Of a stretch of DNA of 64,000 bases, positions 32,582 to 41,055 are shown piece by piece. Position numbers and translations under genes: made by a program. The notes under the pieces were generated by a model that was given only the letters and a program-made list of their open reading frames with translations, was not told where the DNA came from and searched no databases. The stretch is taken from assembly GCA_964528425.1 (NCBI GenBank), contig CAZGTD010000005.1, forward strand, positions 1 through 64,000, written 5' to 3'. This DNA is from UBA3263 sp964528425 (GTDB lineage Bacteria; Bacteroidota; Bacteroidia; Bacteroidales; Muribaculaceae). The first letter of the stretch is position 1. Each line of letters starts with the position of its first letter.

Positions 32582-33708
32582 GACATTCGCGATTTATAGT
32601 CGTCGTAGGTAAACTCGCGCAAGGTTTCGCAAGAGCCGTCGGCGCGGCAGAGCACCAGTGCAGGATGCTGAATGCCGTTAAACATGGTGGTTTTCACCGT
32701 CGTGTAGTGGTTCATGTCTTCGAGCGTGAGCCTCTGGCCGGCGCGGAGTGGGTGGTCGAAGGCCCAGTCGCCGACGTAGTCGCCGCTGAGGCAGGAGTTT
32801 CCTCCCAGGCGGTATTTATGTTCGCCGTTGGGGGTTGACTCGGTAATTGCCGGCTGATAGGGCATTTCGAGGGTATCGGGCATGTGGCAGGCGAAGCTGA
32901 CGTCAACAATGGCGGTTTTAACGCCCTGGTTTTCAACAACGTCGACTACCTCGGTTATCAAATCGCCGGTGCGCCAGGTCCACGCCGAGCCGGGCTCGAG
33001 AATAACGTGGAGATTCGGGTGGCGCTGCTTGAACGAGCGCAGAATTTCCACCAGGCGGTCGCGGTCGTAGTCACTGCGCGTCATCAGATGTCCGCCCCCC
33101 ATGTTAACCCACTTCAGCTGCGGCAAAAAGCGACCGAACTGCGTTTCAAAGGCGTCGAGCACCTTGGCGAGTTCTTCGGGACCGCTTTCGCAGAGCGCAT
33201 GGAAGTGGAAGCCCTCGATGCCGTCGGGCAGCCGGTCGGGCATATCTTCGGCGCTGACTCCGAAACGCGAGCCGGGAAGCGAGGGATTGTAGAGGTCGGT
33301 TTCAATAACCGAACAATGGGGGTTGACGCGCAGGCCGGCCGACACTGCCCCACCCCGCTTCTTGACTTCGGGCAGAAAGCGCTCGGCCTGGCTCAGCGAA
33401 TTGAAGGTTATGTGGGTCGAGCCGTCGAGATACGGGCCGATGGTGGCTTCGGTATAGGCCGGGCAGTAGCTGTGGACGCGGGCGTGGAGTTCCTCGCGCG
33501 CCAATTGCAACTCGTTTAGGGAGCTGGCGGTAGCGTCAACGCCATATTCGCGGAAAATCGGGAAAGTGCGCCAGAGAGCATTGGCCTTGAAGGCCATGAT
33601 TATTTCAACGTCGGCGCGCCGGGCAACGTCGAGAATCGTTTCAATGTTGCTTCGAAGTTTATCTTCGTAAACAACATAAAAAGGGGTTGGAAGCCGGTCA
33701 ACGGTCAT
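32578..33708 (-). CDS. nspC: carboxynorspermidine/carboxyspermidine decarboxylase
   Basis: The 376-residue PLP enzyme belongs to the alanine-racemase-fold decarboxylases. The PLP lysine is K41 in AFKAN, and the GGGH phosphate loop and the C-terminal SGDYVGDWAF and NHYTTVKTTMFNG segments are as in NspC. It makes spermidine or norspermidine from the carboxy form, the last step of the alternative polyamine pathway common in gut Bacteroidetes. The partner dehydrogenase (carboxyspermidine dehydrogenase) is not in the window. It overlaps cobB by ATGA and the glycosyltransferase by ATGA. Confidence 0.92.
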   Translation of the reverse strand: MTVDRLPTPFYVVYEDKLRSNIETILDVARRADVEIIMAFKANALWRTFPIFREYGVDATASSLNELQLAREELHARVHSYCPAYTEATIGPYLDGSTHITFNSLSQAERFLPEVKKRGGAVSAGLRVNPHCSVIETDLYNPSLPGSRFGVSAEDMPDRLPDGIEGFHFHALCESGPEELAKVLDAFETQFGRFLPQLKWVNMGGGHLMTRSDYDRDRLVEILRSFKQRHPNLHVILEPGSAWTWRTGDLITEVVDVVENQGVKTAIVDVSFACHMPDTLEMPYQPAITESTPNGEHKYRLGGNSCLSGDYVGDWAFDHPLRAGQRLTLEDMNHYTTVKTTMFNGIQHPALVLCRADGSCETLREFTYDDYKSRMS

Positions 33709-34397
33709 TTGCTCTGAAGAATGTTTCTGAGAGTTACGAGTCCGCGGGTGGCGGGCTCGGCAATTACGGTTACCCGCGGGCCTACGGGCGCCGGATTGGG
33801 GTCGATGTAGAAAATCCCGGCGTCGGAGCGCGCATAGTTGATCAGGCCGGCGGCGGGATAAACATTGAGCGAGGTGCCAACGATAACGAGAATGTCGGCT
33901 TCGGCAACTATTTCCGCAGCGGGCTCAATCATCGGCACAGCCTCCTGAAAGAACACTATGTGGGGCCGCACGCGATGGCCGTCGATAAGGGTTTGCGGCG
34001 TGGTGTCGAGCGCGTCGGGGGCGAGGTCGAACAGCAGCGCGTCGTTGTCGAGGGCGCGCACCTTCATCAGTTCGCCGTGGAGGTGGATGATATGTTCGGC
34101 GGGAGTGCCGGCGCGCTCATGGAGGTTGTCGACATTTTGCGTTATGACCATAACGTCGTAGTCGCTCTCAAGCTCGGCAATTGCACGATGTGCGGCATTG
34201 GGCTCCACTTCGAGCAGCTGGTGGCGGCGGGCGTTGTAGAAGTCATGGACCAGCGCCGGGTTGCGCCGGAAACCGTCGGCCGAGCATACCTCCATTACGG
34301 GATATTTTTCCCATAGGCCGTCGGCATCGCGAAACGTTGAGATTCCGCTTTCGGCCGACACTCCGGCCCCGGTCAGGAAAACGAGTTTCTGTTTCAT
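33705..34397 (-). CDS. cobB: Sir2-family NAD-dependent protein deacylase
   Basis: The 230-residue sirtuin has the NAD motifs GAGVSAESGI and TQNVDNLHERAG and catalytic H107 in HLHGE. FYNARRHQ contains the Tyr (Y54) and Arg (R57) that mark class III sirtuins such as CobB and SIRT5, which accept succinyl and malonyl lysines. Notably, the CxxC zinc-binding pairs found in many sirtuins are absent, as in other short Bacteroidetes members. In a succinate-producing organism a desuccinylase is plausible (inference). Its ATG shares one base with the DUF3078 stop (TGATG). Confidence 0.92.
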   Translation of the reverse strand: MKQKLVFLTGAGVSAESGISTFRDADGLWEKYPVMEVCSADGFRRNPALVHDFYNARRHQLLEVEPNAAHRAIAELESDYDVMVITQNVDNLHERAGTPAEHIIHLHGELMKVRALDNDALLFDLAPDALDTTPQTLIDGHRVRPHIVFFQEAVPMIEPAAEIVAEADILVIVGTSLNVYPAAGLINYARSDAGIFYIDPNPAPVGPRVTVIAEPATRGLVTLRNILQSK

Positions 34398-35680
34398 CAG
34401 TGGCTAATGGTATAGGAGAAGCCCAACGAGAAGAGTTCGTAGAGCTGGAACTTGTTCCACGAAGTGGTCTGGTGCATCGACGAGTCATAGCGGGCGTCGA
34501 CGTTGAGGTTGGCCGAAAGCCAGCGGTTGAACTGGAAGCTGAACTGGTTCTGCCAGTCGTACTGGTAAATCTTATAGTTGGTGAAGAAGAACACGCGCGA
34601 CTTCCACGAAACGGTCGGGCAGATTGTCCAGGTCCAGTTAGCCTCGATAGATGAACCGACGGTTGAGAAGGTTTTCTTTCCGGGCTCTATGCCGTGGGCG
34701 GTTTCATCGACCAGTTCGTCGATACACGTTTTCAGGTTATATGAAACCGGCGAGATAGAGAGCGAGAGTTCAAACTTTTTATTTTTCGACTGCAGGTTGT
34801 AGGTCAGACCGACACCGAGGTTAAACTCGCCGGGCGACAGAAACGAAGCCGTGCGCGTAGTGGTGCCGGAATTATAGCCGCAGAAAATCGGCGTTTTGAA
34901 GATGGCCAGCATTGAGTAATACCAGGAATAGAACGCCTTGTAGCCGAACTTGGAGTTAATCTGAAAGCGGTTTTCGGTGAATGAAAAGTCGCGGTATTCA
35001 TCTTCGGGAGTGCGGGTCATGGCCGTGCGCCACTGAATGAAGTTCTCAAACATCAGTTTGGGATGGAACTTGGTGTTCAGATTCGATGTGTATTGAAAAT
35101 CGGCCAACAGGCTCAGCGAGTTATTACCGCCCTGATACCAGTTGGGGCTTACGAAGCCCTGCGAGAATTGCAGCAATGCCGAGAACTTGTTGAGCCAGTG
35201 CTGACGTTTCACTTCCGAAGCGGCCATATCGATCGGAGCGGTAATTTCAACCGGCGCGGGAACCGCACCGATTTCCTCGAAAATCATAATGGCATTTGTC
35301 GGGTCGGCGGTAGCGATATATTTTTTCGGCGGCACAGCCATAGTTTGAAAATTATATGGTACCTGCTGCGGATTATTGATAGCATGGGTCTGGATTAAAC
35401 GGTTGGCATACAGGCGCGAGCGAACCGCACGCGCAAGCCAGTCGGGAAGCTTGGAATCAGGCCGGTAGCGAAACAGCGAATCGGTCGACGGCAGTTCGCG
35501 ATCATAGCCGGTATATACCGCCGGCAAAAAAACAACCGCCGGCAGGTTGTCGCTCTGATATTCGGCAATCACCGTTTCGTCAACTACACTCAACAGCGAG
35601 TCCGCAACCGGAAACTCATTATCTTGAGCGGCCGCAGCAAAAGCCGCAAACACACCCAGGCCTAAAAGCATTTTTCGCAT
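34397..35680 (-). CDS. DUF3078 family outer-membrane beta-barrel protein
   Basis: With the ATG at 35680 this is a 427-residue protein with a signal peptide (about 1-18, AAAAQ). The C-terminal part (about 175-427) alternates aromatic and polar residues and ends in FTYTISH-like strands. Motifs WYQGGNNSLSLLADFQY and FSFTENRFQINSKFGYKA are typical of the Bacteroidetes DUF3078 family. Likely an outer-membrane protein of unknown role. The start 63 nt upstream is rejected because it adds residues before a good signal peptide. First gene of the DUF3078-cobB-nspC-GT2-radC operon. Confidence 0.85.
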   Translation of the reverse strand: MRKMLLGLGVFAAFAAAAQDNEFPVADSLLSVVDETVIAEYQSDNLPAVVFLPAVYTGYDRELPSTDSLFRYRPDSKLPDWLARAVRSRLYANRLIQTHAINNPQQVPYNFQTMAVPPKKYIATADPTNAIMIFEEIGAVPAPVEITAPIDMAASEVKRQHWLNKFSALLQFSQGFVSPNWYQGGNNSLSLLADFQYTSNLNTKFHPKLMFENFIQWRTAMTRTPEDEYRDFSFTENRFQINSKFGYKAFYSWYYSMLAIFKTPIFCGYNSGTTTRTASFLSPGEFNLGVGLTYNLQSKNKKFELSLSISPVSYNLKTCIDELVDETAHGIEPGKKTFSTVGSSIEANWTWTICPTVSWKSRVFFFTNYKIYQYDWQNQFSFQFNRWLSANLNVDARYDSSMHQTTSWNKFQLYELFSLGFSYTISH

Positions 35681-35710
35681 AAGAAAGTAAGGATGAATTG
35701 GTTTATGCCG

Positions 35711-35744
35711 CAAATTTACAATAAAATTCCGAGACTTTGGCAAA
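35711..35744 (-). promoter_or_regulatory. promoter of the DUF3078 operon
   Basis: Minus strand: TTTG (35744-35741), 22-bp spacer, TAAATTTG (35718-35711), 31 nt before the ATG. The spacer is slightly longer than usual. Confidence 0.55.
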
Positions 35745-35750
35745 AATCAC

Positions 35751-35787
35751 AAAAAAAGAGACCTGGGGCGCTTTGCAGCGCACCAGG
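35751..35787 (-). terminator. terminator of the ybeY-ribD operon or of a structured 3' RNA
   Basis: Minus strand: CCTGGTGCGC (35787-35778), loop TGCAAA, GCGCCCCAGG (35771-35762), then TCTC and seven Ts. One mismatch in a 10-bp stem. Confidence 0.8.
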
Positions 35788-35793
35788 ACGATG

Positions 35794-35851
35794 GAGAAGG
35801 TTTCGGATTTAAGGGTTGGTGACGTTTTAATAACGTCTGAAATACCTTCTC
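35794..35851 (-). ncRNA. candidate structured RNA element between ribD and its terminator
   Basis: On the minus strand GAGAAGGT (35851-35844) pairs with ACCTTCTC (35801-35794), enclosing an inner hairpin GACGTT/AACGTC (35837-35832 with 35826-35821). The terminator follows 6 nt later. It could be a structured 3' untranslated region, a small RNA processed from or started after ribD, or only a 3' stabiliser. No TAnnTTTG box is seen directly upstream. Confidence 0.35.
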
Positions 35852-35905
35852 TTTGCTTATAAAACGCCCTTGGGGTAAAAAAGGTTCGGATGAAGCAAAA
35901 AAATT

Positions 35906-36808
35906 TTACCGGGGAATTATTATCCGCGGCAACGGAGCGGCCACCCCCGGCGCGCCCAGTGGTTCGGCGCCGCGCTCAATGCGGATTTCATCTACAAGAT
36001 TTGCTGCCAGAAAGGCGCGCTGAAGCGTGGGTCCCCCTTCAATCAGAACCGAACTGATGCCGCGGCCGTAAAGCTCGCGCAGCTGGGCGAGCAGGTCGCC
36101 GCGACGGAACTCAACACGCTCCGGGGCGCGGCCGCCGGGCCAGCAACGGGAGTCGAGCCGCGGATGGTCGAGACGCGCCGTGCGCTCGCCAACGGCTATT
36201 GCATCAAATGTCGAGCGATAGCGATGAACGGCAATCTGAGTCGCGGGCGACGATATGCGCAAGGCGGCCGTAGAATCATCGGTGCGCAGGCGGTCAACAT
36301 AGCCGTCGGCGGTTTCCGCCCACTTCAGGGCCACGAACGGGCGCCCCAGAGTGTGGGCCGTGAAGAAACGGCGGTTTAAGTCGCGACACTCCCGCTCTAT
36401 CGCTCCGTCGAGTACGGTCACCTCCACTCCGGCCTCGCGCAGCATTGCGATTCCGCGGCCATGAACCTTGGCAAAAGAATCTACACACCCGACAACCACC
36501 CTCGGAATCCGGCGCTCGATTATCAGGCCCGCGCAGGGTGGCGTCTTGCCCCAGTGCGAGCACGGTTCAAGGCTCACATAGATGGTTGCGTCGGTAACGT
36601 CGTGGCCCAGCTCGTCGGCGTTGCGGATGGCATTGACCTCGGCATGGGCCTGCCCGCAGCGCCGGTGGTAACCTTCGCCGAGAATGTGTCCGTCCGGACT
36701 AACGATAACGGCCCCGACCATCGGGTTGGGATGCGCGCCGATTTCGCCCATGGCGGCGAGCTCCAGGCAGCGGCGCATGTATGATTCATGACTGAGTTTC
36801 ATTGGCAT
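35906..36808 (-). CDS. ribD: bifunctional riboflavin biosynthesis deaminase/reductase with a shortened reductase domain
   Basis: The 300-residue protein has an N-terminal cytidine-deaminase-type domain (about 5-150) with zinc motifs HAEVNAI and PCSHWGKTPPC, and a C-terminal RibD reductase domain (about 152-300). The latter keeps VALKWAETADGYV, the TARLDHPRLDSR loop and SSVLIEGGPTLQRAFL, but it is only about 150 residues instead of about 200: the strand-rich stretch between LDSRCWPGG and LREL is missing. Two in-frame ATGs lie at 36808 and 36802; overlap with uvrC is 23 or 17 bp. Last gene of the ybeY-mnmG-apt-uvrC-ribD run. Confidence 0.9.
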   Translation of the reverse strand: MPMKLSHESYMRRCLELAAMGEIGAHPNPMVGAVIVSPDGHILGEGYHRRCGQAHAEVNAIRNADELGHDVTDATIYVSLEPCSHWGKTPPCAGLIIERRIPRVVVGCVDSFAKVHGRGIAMLREAGVEVTVLDGAIERECRDLNRRFFTAHTLGRPFVALKWAETADGYVDRLRTDDSTAALRISSPATQIAVHRYRSTFDAIAVGERTARLDHPRLDSRCWPGGRAPERVEFRRGDLLAQLRELYGRGISSVLIEGGPTLQRAFLAANLVDEIRIERGAEPLGAPGVAAPLPRIIIPR

Positions 36809-38612
36809 GTAGGGCTGAATAAAGTGTTGCGGCTTTTGCGGGCCCGAGCAGTTCCGCCAGCTGGTCGCGCGTAGCGGCTTTTATACGCACAACCGACCGG
36901 AACTTCTTGAGCAGCAGCTCTTTAGATTTGGGACCGATTCCTTGAATAGCATCTAATTCGCTGACTGTTTGGCCTTTAGAGCGTCGGTTGCGATGAAATG
37001 TGATGCCGAAACGGTGTGCTTCGTCGCGCAGGTGCTGGATAACCCGAAGTGACTCTGAATTTTTGTCGATATACAGCGGAATGGAGTCGCCCGGAAAGTA
37101 GATTTCTTCCAGACGCTTGGCTATGCCAACAATAGGAATTGCACCGCGCAGACCTATGGAATCGAGAGCCTCGACTGCGGCCGAGAGCTGCCCCTTGCCG
37201 CCGTCAACTACAATAAGCTGCGGCAGGTCGTCCGGGTCTTCCTGAAGCAAACGTGTATAACGGCGAGTAATGATTTCGCGCATCGAGGCGAAATCGTCGG
37301 GCCCCTCCACTGTTTCGATGCAGAAATGGCGATAGTCCTTTTTCGAAGGCTTGGCGTTGCGGAACACAACACACGATGCCACCGGATTCGTGCCCTGGAT
37401 ATTCGAGTTATCAAAACACTCAATATGCCTTGGCAGCTCAGGCAACCTGAAGTCATCTTTCATGCGGTTCAGAACGCGCATCACCCTCTGCTCGGGATTC
37501 AGTTTTTCGGCTCGGGCCTGAGCCTCGGCACGCGCCTGGGCAGCATTGCGGCGGCTCACTTCCAGAAGCTTTGCGCGATCTCCCCGCTGCGGAACCGTAA
37601 ACGTGAATCCGGGCAGAGGGGTCTCGGGCTGGATGCCCACTACTATCTCGTCGGCATTTTCGCTGAATTGGCTGTGGATTTCGTTTATCGCCAGCGAAAG
37701 CAATGCTGCGGGCTCTTCGTCGAGCGAACGGGTATAATGAAGCGTCAACGAACGCACAACGGCTCCACGCCTGACATGCATATAGTTGATATACACATCC
37801 TTATCGCCCTCGTCAGACATGCCGAAAACATCAATCTGATCCAAAACCTGGCTGATAATCACCGATTTGGACTGGTAGCGGTCGATTAAATCATATTTCT
37901 TTTTCAGTTCATGAGCTTCTTCGAATCTCATTTCCTCGCCCAACTGCTCCATTTCGCCGCGCAGGTGCGCCAACAGAGTGCCGGTTTCGCCGCGAAGAAT
38001 CTGCTTGACGCGGTCGATGTTGGCCATATACTCATCATGGTTGACCAACCCTACGCAGCAACCGCCGCACTTTTTCAAGTGATATTCCAGACATAGGCGC
38101 CCCTTGCCGCGACGGATATAATCGGGAGTTATCGCATGGCGGCAATTGCGTATTGGATATAGCTCGTGAACGAGGTTAAGAACCGCCTTGGCAGAGGCCG
38201 AATCAGTGTATGGCCCGAAATATTTTGAGCCGTCCTTTATCCGCTCGCGGGTCATGAACACGCGGGGAAAATACTCGTTGGTAACCACAATCCACGGGTA
38301 AGATTTGTCATCTTTGAGCAAGACGTTATAGCGTGGCTTATACTCCTTGATCATCGAGTTTTCGAGATTCAAGGCATCCTGTTCGGTGGGCACCACTATA
38401 TAGCTGACATCGGCTATTGCCCGCACCAGCAAGTTGGTCCTCACCCTATCGTGGGTGCGATTGAAATATGAACTTACTCTCCTTTTGAGGTTGATTGCCT
38501 TACCCACATAGATTACCGTACCCTCGGCGTCATAGTAGGTATAGACGCCGGGGGTAGAGGGCATGAGCGCGATTTTTTCGCGCAGCCGGGGTGATTTATT
38601 CTTGAGCGACAA
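36786..38612 (-). CDS. uvrC: excinuclease ABC subunit C
   Basis: This 608-residue protein is full-length UvrC. It has the GIY-YIG nuclease domain (about 15-95, GVYTYYDAEGTVIYVGKA), the UVR motif region (about 205-240), an RNase H-like C-terminal nuclease domain (IECFDNSNIQG ... IVVDGGKGQL) and helix-hairpin-helix repeats at the end (IQGIGPKSKELLLKKF). It makes both incisions in nucleotide excision repair. The frame opens directly after a stop with a TTG at 38612; the first ATG (38564) would start at the GIY-YIG domain edge, so TTG is the likelier start. The gap to apt is 7 bp. Confidence 0.95.
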   Translation of the reverse strand: MSLKNKSPRLREKIALMPSTPGVYTYYDAEGTVIYVGKAINLKRRVSSYFNRTHDRVRTNLLVRAIADVSYIVVPTEQDALNLENSMIKEYKPRYNVLLKDDKSYPWIVVTNEYFPRVFMTRERIKDGSKYFGPYTDSASAKAVLNLVHELYPIRNCRHAITPDYIRRGKGRLCLEYHLKKCGGCCVGLVNHDEYMANIDRVKQILRGETGTLLAHLRGEMEQLGEEMRFEEAHELKKKYDLIDRYQSKSVIISQVLDQIDVFGMSDEGDKDVYINYMHVRRGAVVRSLTLHYTRSLDEEPAALLSLAINEIHSQFSENADEIVVGIQPETPLPGFTFTVPQRGDRAKLLEVSRRNAAQARAEAQARAEKLNPEQRVMRVLNRMKDDFRLPELPRHIECFDNSNIQGTNPVASCVVFRNAKPSKKDYRHFCIETVEGPDDFASMREIITRRYTRLLQEDPDDLPQLIVVDGGKGQLSAAVEALDSIGLRGAIPIVGIAKRLEEIYFPGDSIPLYIDKNSESLRVIQHLRDEAHRFGITFHRNRRSKGQTVSELDAIQGIGPKSKELLLKKFRSVVRIKAATRDQLAELLGPAKAATLYSALHANETQS

Positions 38613-38619
38613 CTACGAA

Positions 38620-39138
38620 TCAGTAAGTAATCAGCGATGTTACTTCAGCATCGGCGGGCAAACGGTCGCGACCATTCAAGGCGGTCAGCTCAATGATGAA
38701 GTTGATGTAGATTTTCTTCGGATTCATCGATTTGATGAGATTATAGGCTGCCGCCATTGTTCCGCCGGTAGCGAGCACGTCGTCGTGAATTACGACTATA
38801 TCATCCTCGGTGATTGCGTCGGCGTGAACTTCAATAGTATCCTTGCCATACTCCTTGTCATACGAAGCTTTGATTGTATCGGCGGGCAGCTTGCCAGGTT
38901 TGCGACACGGAACAAAACCCGCGCCGAGTTCAAAAGCAAGAATCGAGCCACCGATAAAGCCACGGCTCTCGATGCCCACAACTTTGGTAACGCCCTTGTC
39001 ACGATAGAGCTGACCCAGGTCCCACCCTATGATATGGAGCGCGCGCGGATCCTTGAAGGCGGTTGTGAGATCTTTGAAGAGAACACCCTTTGTGGGGAAG
39101 TCCTGAACATCGCGAATGTGTCGTTTAATGTATTCCAT
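38620..39138 (-). CDS. apt: adenine phosphoribosyltransferase
   Basis: The 172-residue enzyme matches Apt closely: VQDFPTKGVLFKDLTTAF near the N-terminus, GIESRGFIGGSILAFELGAGFVP in the middle and the PRPP-binding loop VVIHDDVLATGGTMAAA. It salvages adenine to AMP. It lies between mnmG and uvrC, an order found in other Bacteroidales. The 63 bp upstream hold the parS-like site and a TAACATTTG sequence that is one base off a promoter box. Confidence 0.95.
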   Translation of the reverse strand: MEYIKRHIRDVQDFPTKGVLFKDLTTAFKDPRALHIIGWDLGQLYRDKGVTKVVGIESRGFIGGSILAFELGAGFVPCRKPGKLPADTIKASYDKEYGKDTIEVHADAITEDDIVVIHDDVLATGGTMAAAYNLIKSMNPKKIYINFIIELTALNGRDRLPADAEVTSLITY

Positions 39139-39184
39139 TTTGAAATGATATGTGTTAATAATTTGAAATTACAAATGTTAGCTA

Positions 39185-39200
39185 TGTTCCACGTGAAACA
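39185..39200. other. parS: parS-like centromere site
   Basis: TGTTCCACGTGAAACA matches all 16 positions of the bacterial parS consensus TGTTNCACGTGAAACA bound by ParB/Spo0J. It lies in the 63-bp gap between apt and mnmG, one base after the mnmG stop codon. parS sites cluster near oriC, and mnmG (gidA) is a classic origin-proximal gene. I found no second copy in the window and no parAB. Confidence 0.8.
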
Positions 39201-39201
39201 T

Positions 39202-41055
39202 TTATTTTCCAAGCATCAGAAGCAGCACGTTAATATCGGCAGGTGAAACCCCGGGAATGCGGCTGGCGCGTCCTACCGTTTCGGGCTTCATGGCCTGCAG
39301 TTTCTGGCGGGCCTCGGTGGATAGCGCTGTAATTTGCGAGTAGTCGAGCTTATCGCCAAGGGTAATGTGGTCAATACGGGTCATCTTTTCGGCAAGCTGC
39401 CTCTCCCGATCAATATAGCCTGCATATTTGAGTCTGATTTCTACTCCAAGGCGAACCTCCTCCGGGAAATTGTCTATGCCGGGAAGTATGCGGGCCAACA
39501 GGCCCAGAGTCATACCAGGCCGCAGCAAAATATCGGCAGCTTTGGTCGATTGCCGTGCCGGGGCAGAACCAATTTCTTCAAGCAGCGGGTTAACCTGATC
39601 GGGACGCAATGACGCGGCGCGAAGCTCATCGGTAAGCTCGGCAATCTGCCTTTCTTTATTTCGCAGAATCTCTAACCTATGGGTGTCGGCCAGGCCGTGT
39701 GAGTGGCCAATCGGTGTAAGGCGACTGTCGGCATCATCCTGGCGCAGCAAAATGCGATACTCTGCCCGCGAGGTAAACATGCGGTAAGGCTCATCAACAC
39801 CCTTGGTAACGAGGTCGTCGATAAGCACGCCGATATATGCCTGGTCGCGCCCGAGAGTCAGCGGCTCCACATCTCTCACGGCGGCCGAAGCATTCAAGCC
39901 GGCAATGAGCCCCTGGCCTGCCGCTTCCTCATAACCGGTGGTTCCGTTAATCTGCCCTGCAAAAAAGAGGTTCTTTATCAATCGGGTTTCAAGAGTGTGA
40001 TATAGCTGGGTCGGAGGGAAGAAGTCATATTCGATGGCATATCCGGGCCGGAGAATCTGAACATTTCTCAATGCGGGTATGGTATGTAGGGCACGCATCT
40101 GAATATCGAACGGAAGTGAGGAGGAAAAACCGTTCAAGTAATATTCGGTTGAATTCTCTCCTTCGGGTTCAAGAAACAGATGATGCTCGTCTTTGTCAGC
40201 AAAGGTAACAATCTTTGTTTCGATACTGGGGCAATAGCGGGGACCGATACTCTGAATCTGGCCATTATAGAGGGGGGAATCGGGCAATCCGAGGCGAAGA
40301 ATCTCGTGCGTTTCCGGGTTGGTTTTTGTAGCCCAGCATGGAAGCTGCTTTAAAACGCGTTTCGATTCGGGCAAGAACGAAAACTTGTCGTCGGTATCAT
40401 CTCCCGGCTGCATATCGCACAGCGAAAAGTCAATTGTGCGGGCATCAAGGCGCACCGGAGTGCCGGTTTTCATGCGGTCGGCTTCAAAACCGAGCGAGCG
40501 CAACTGTTCGGTAAGTCCGGTAGAGAAAGGCTCTGAAACGCGGCCGCCACGAATTTGCGCACGCCCTACATGCATAAGCCCGTTAAGGAAAGTACCGTTG
40601 GTCAAAACAACGGCCTTGGCCTTGAAACTTACACCCCAAGCGGTTTTTACTCCGGCCACTACCCCATTTTCTATAATAAGCTCAGTTGCGGAGTCCTGCC
40701 ACATGTAAAGATTCGGCGTATTTTCAAGCACATGTCGCCACGTTGCGCTGAAAACCATGCGGTCAGCCTGAGCGCGCGGACTCCACATTGCCGGGCCTTT
40801 CGAGCGGTTAAGCATTCGGAACTGCAAAGAGGATGCATCGGTAACAAGGCCCATCGCACCCCCCAAAGCATCGATTTCCCGAACAATCTGACCTTTTGCA
40901 ATTCCCCCGACGGCCGGATTACAGCTCATTTGGGCAATTTTGTTGAGGTCCATTGTTATGAGCAGCGTCCGGCAACCGGTAACGGCCGCCGTGCGCGCAG
41001 CTTCGCAACCGGCATGGCCGGCACCGACAACTATTACGTCAAAATCGAATATCAT
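39202..41055 (-). CDS. mnmG: tRNA uridine-5-carboxymethylaminomethyl modification enzyme MnmG (GidA)
   Basis: The 617-residue FAD protein has the dinucleotide-binding motif VVVGAGHAGCEAA (about 9-21) and the GidA signatures NPAVGGIAKGQIVREIDALGG and GTFLNG. GPRYCPSIETK is in the middle, and the C-terminal helical domain binds MnmE and tRNA. With MnmE it modifies wobble uridine 34. Full length for the family. Its ATG shares a base with the ybeY stop (TGATG). Confidence 0.97.
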   Translation of the reverse strand: MIFDFDVIVVGAGHAGCEAARTAAVTGCRTLLITMDLNKIAQMSCNPAVGGIAKGQIVREIDALGGAMGLVTDASSLQFRMLNRSKGPAMWSPRAQADRMVFSATWRHVLENTPNLYMWQDSATELIIENGVVAGVKTAWGVSFKAKAVVLTNGTFLNGLMHVGRAQIRGGRVSEPFSTGLTEQLRSLGFEADRMKTGTPVRLDARTIDFSLCDMQPGDDTDDKFSFLPESKRVLKQLPCWATKTNPETHEILRLGLPDSPLYNGQIQSIGPRYCPSIETKIVTFADKDEHHLFLEPEGENSTEYYLNGFSSSLPFDIQMRALHTIPALRNVQILRPGYAIEYDFFPPTQLYHTLETRLIKNLFFAGQINGTTGYEEAAGQGLIAGLNASAAVRDVEPLTLGRDQAYIGVLIDDLVTKGVDEPYRMFTSRAEYRILLRQDDADSRLTPIGHSHGLADTHRLEILRNKERQIAELTDELRAASLRPDQVNPLLEEIGSAPARQSTKAADILLRPGMTLGLLARILPGIDNFPEEVRLGVEIRLKYAGYIDRERQLAEKMTRIDHITLGDKLDYSQITALSTEARQKLQAMKPETVGRASRIPGVSPADINVLLLMLGK

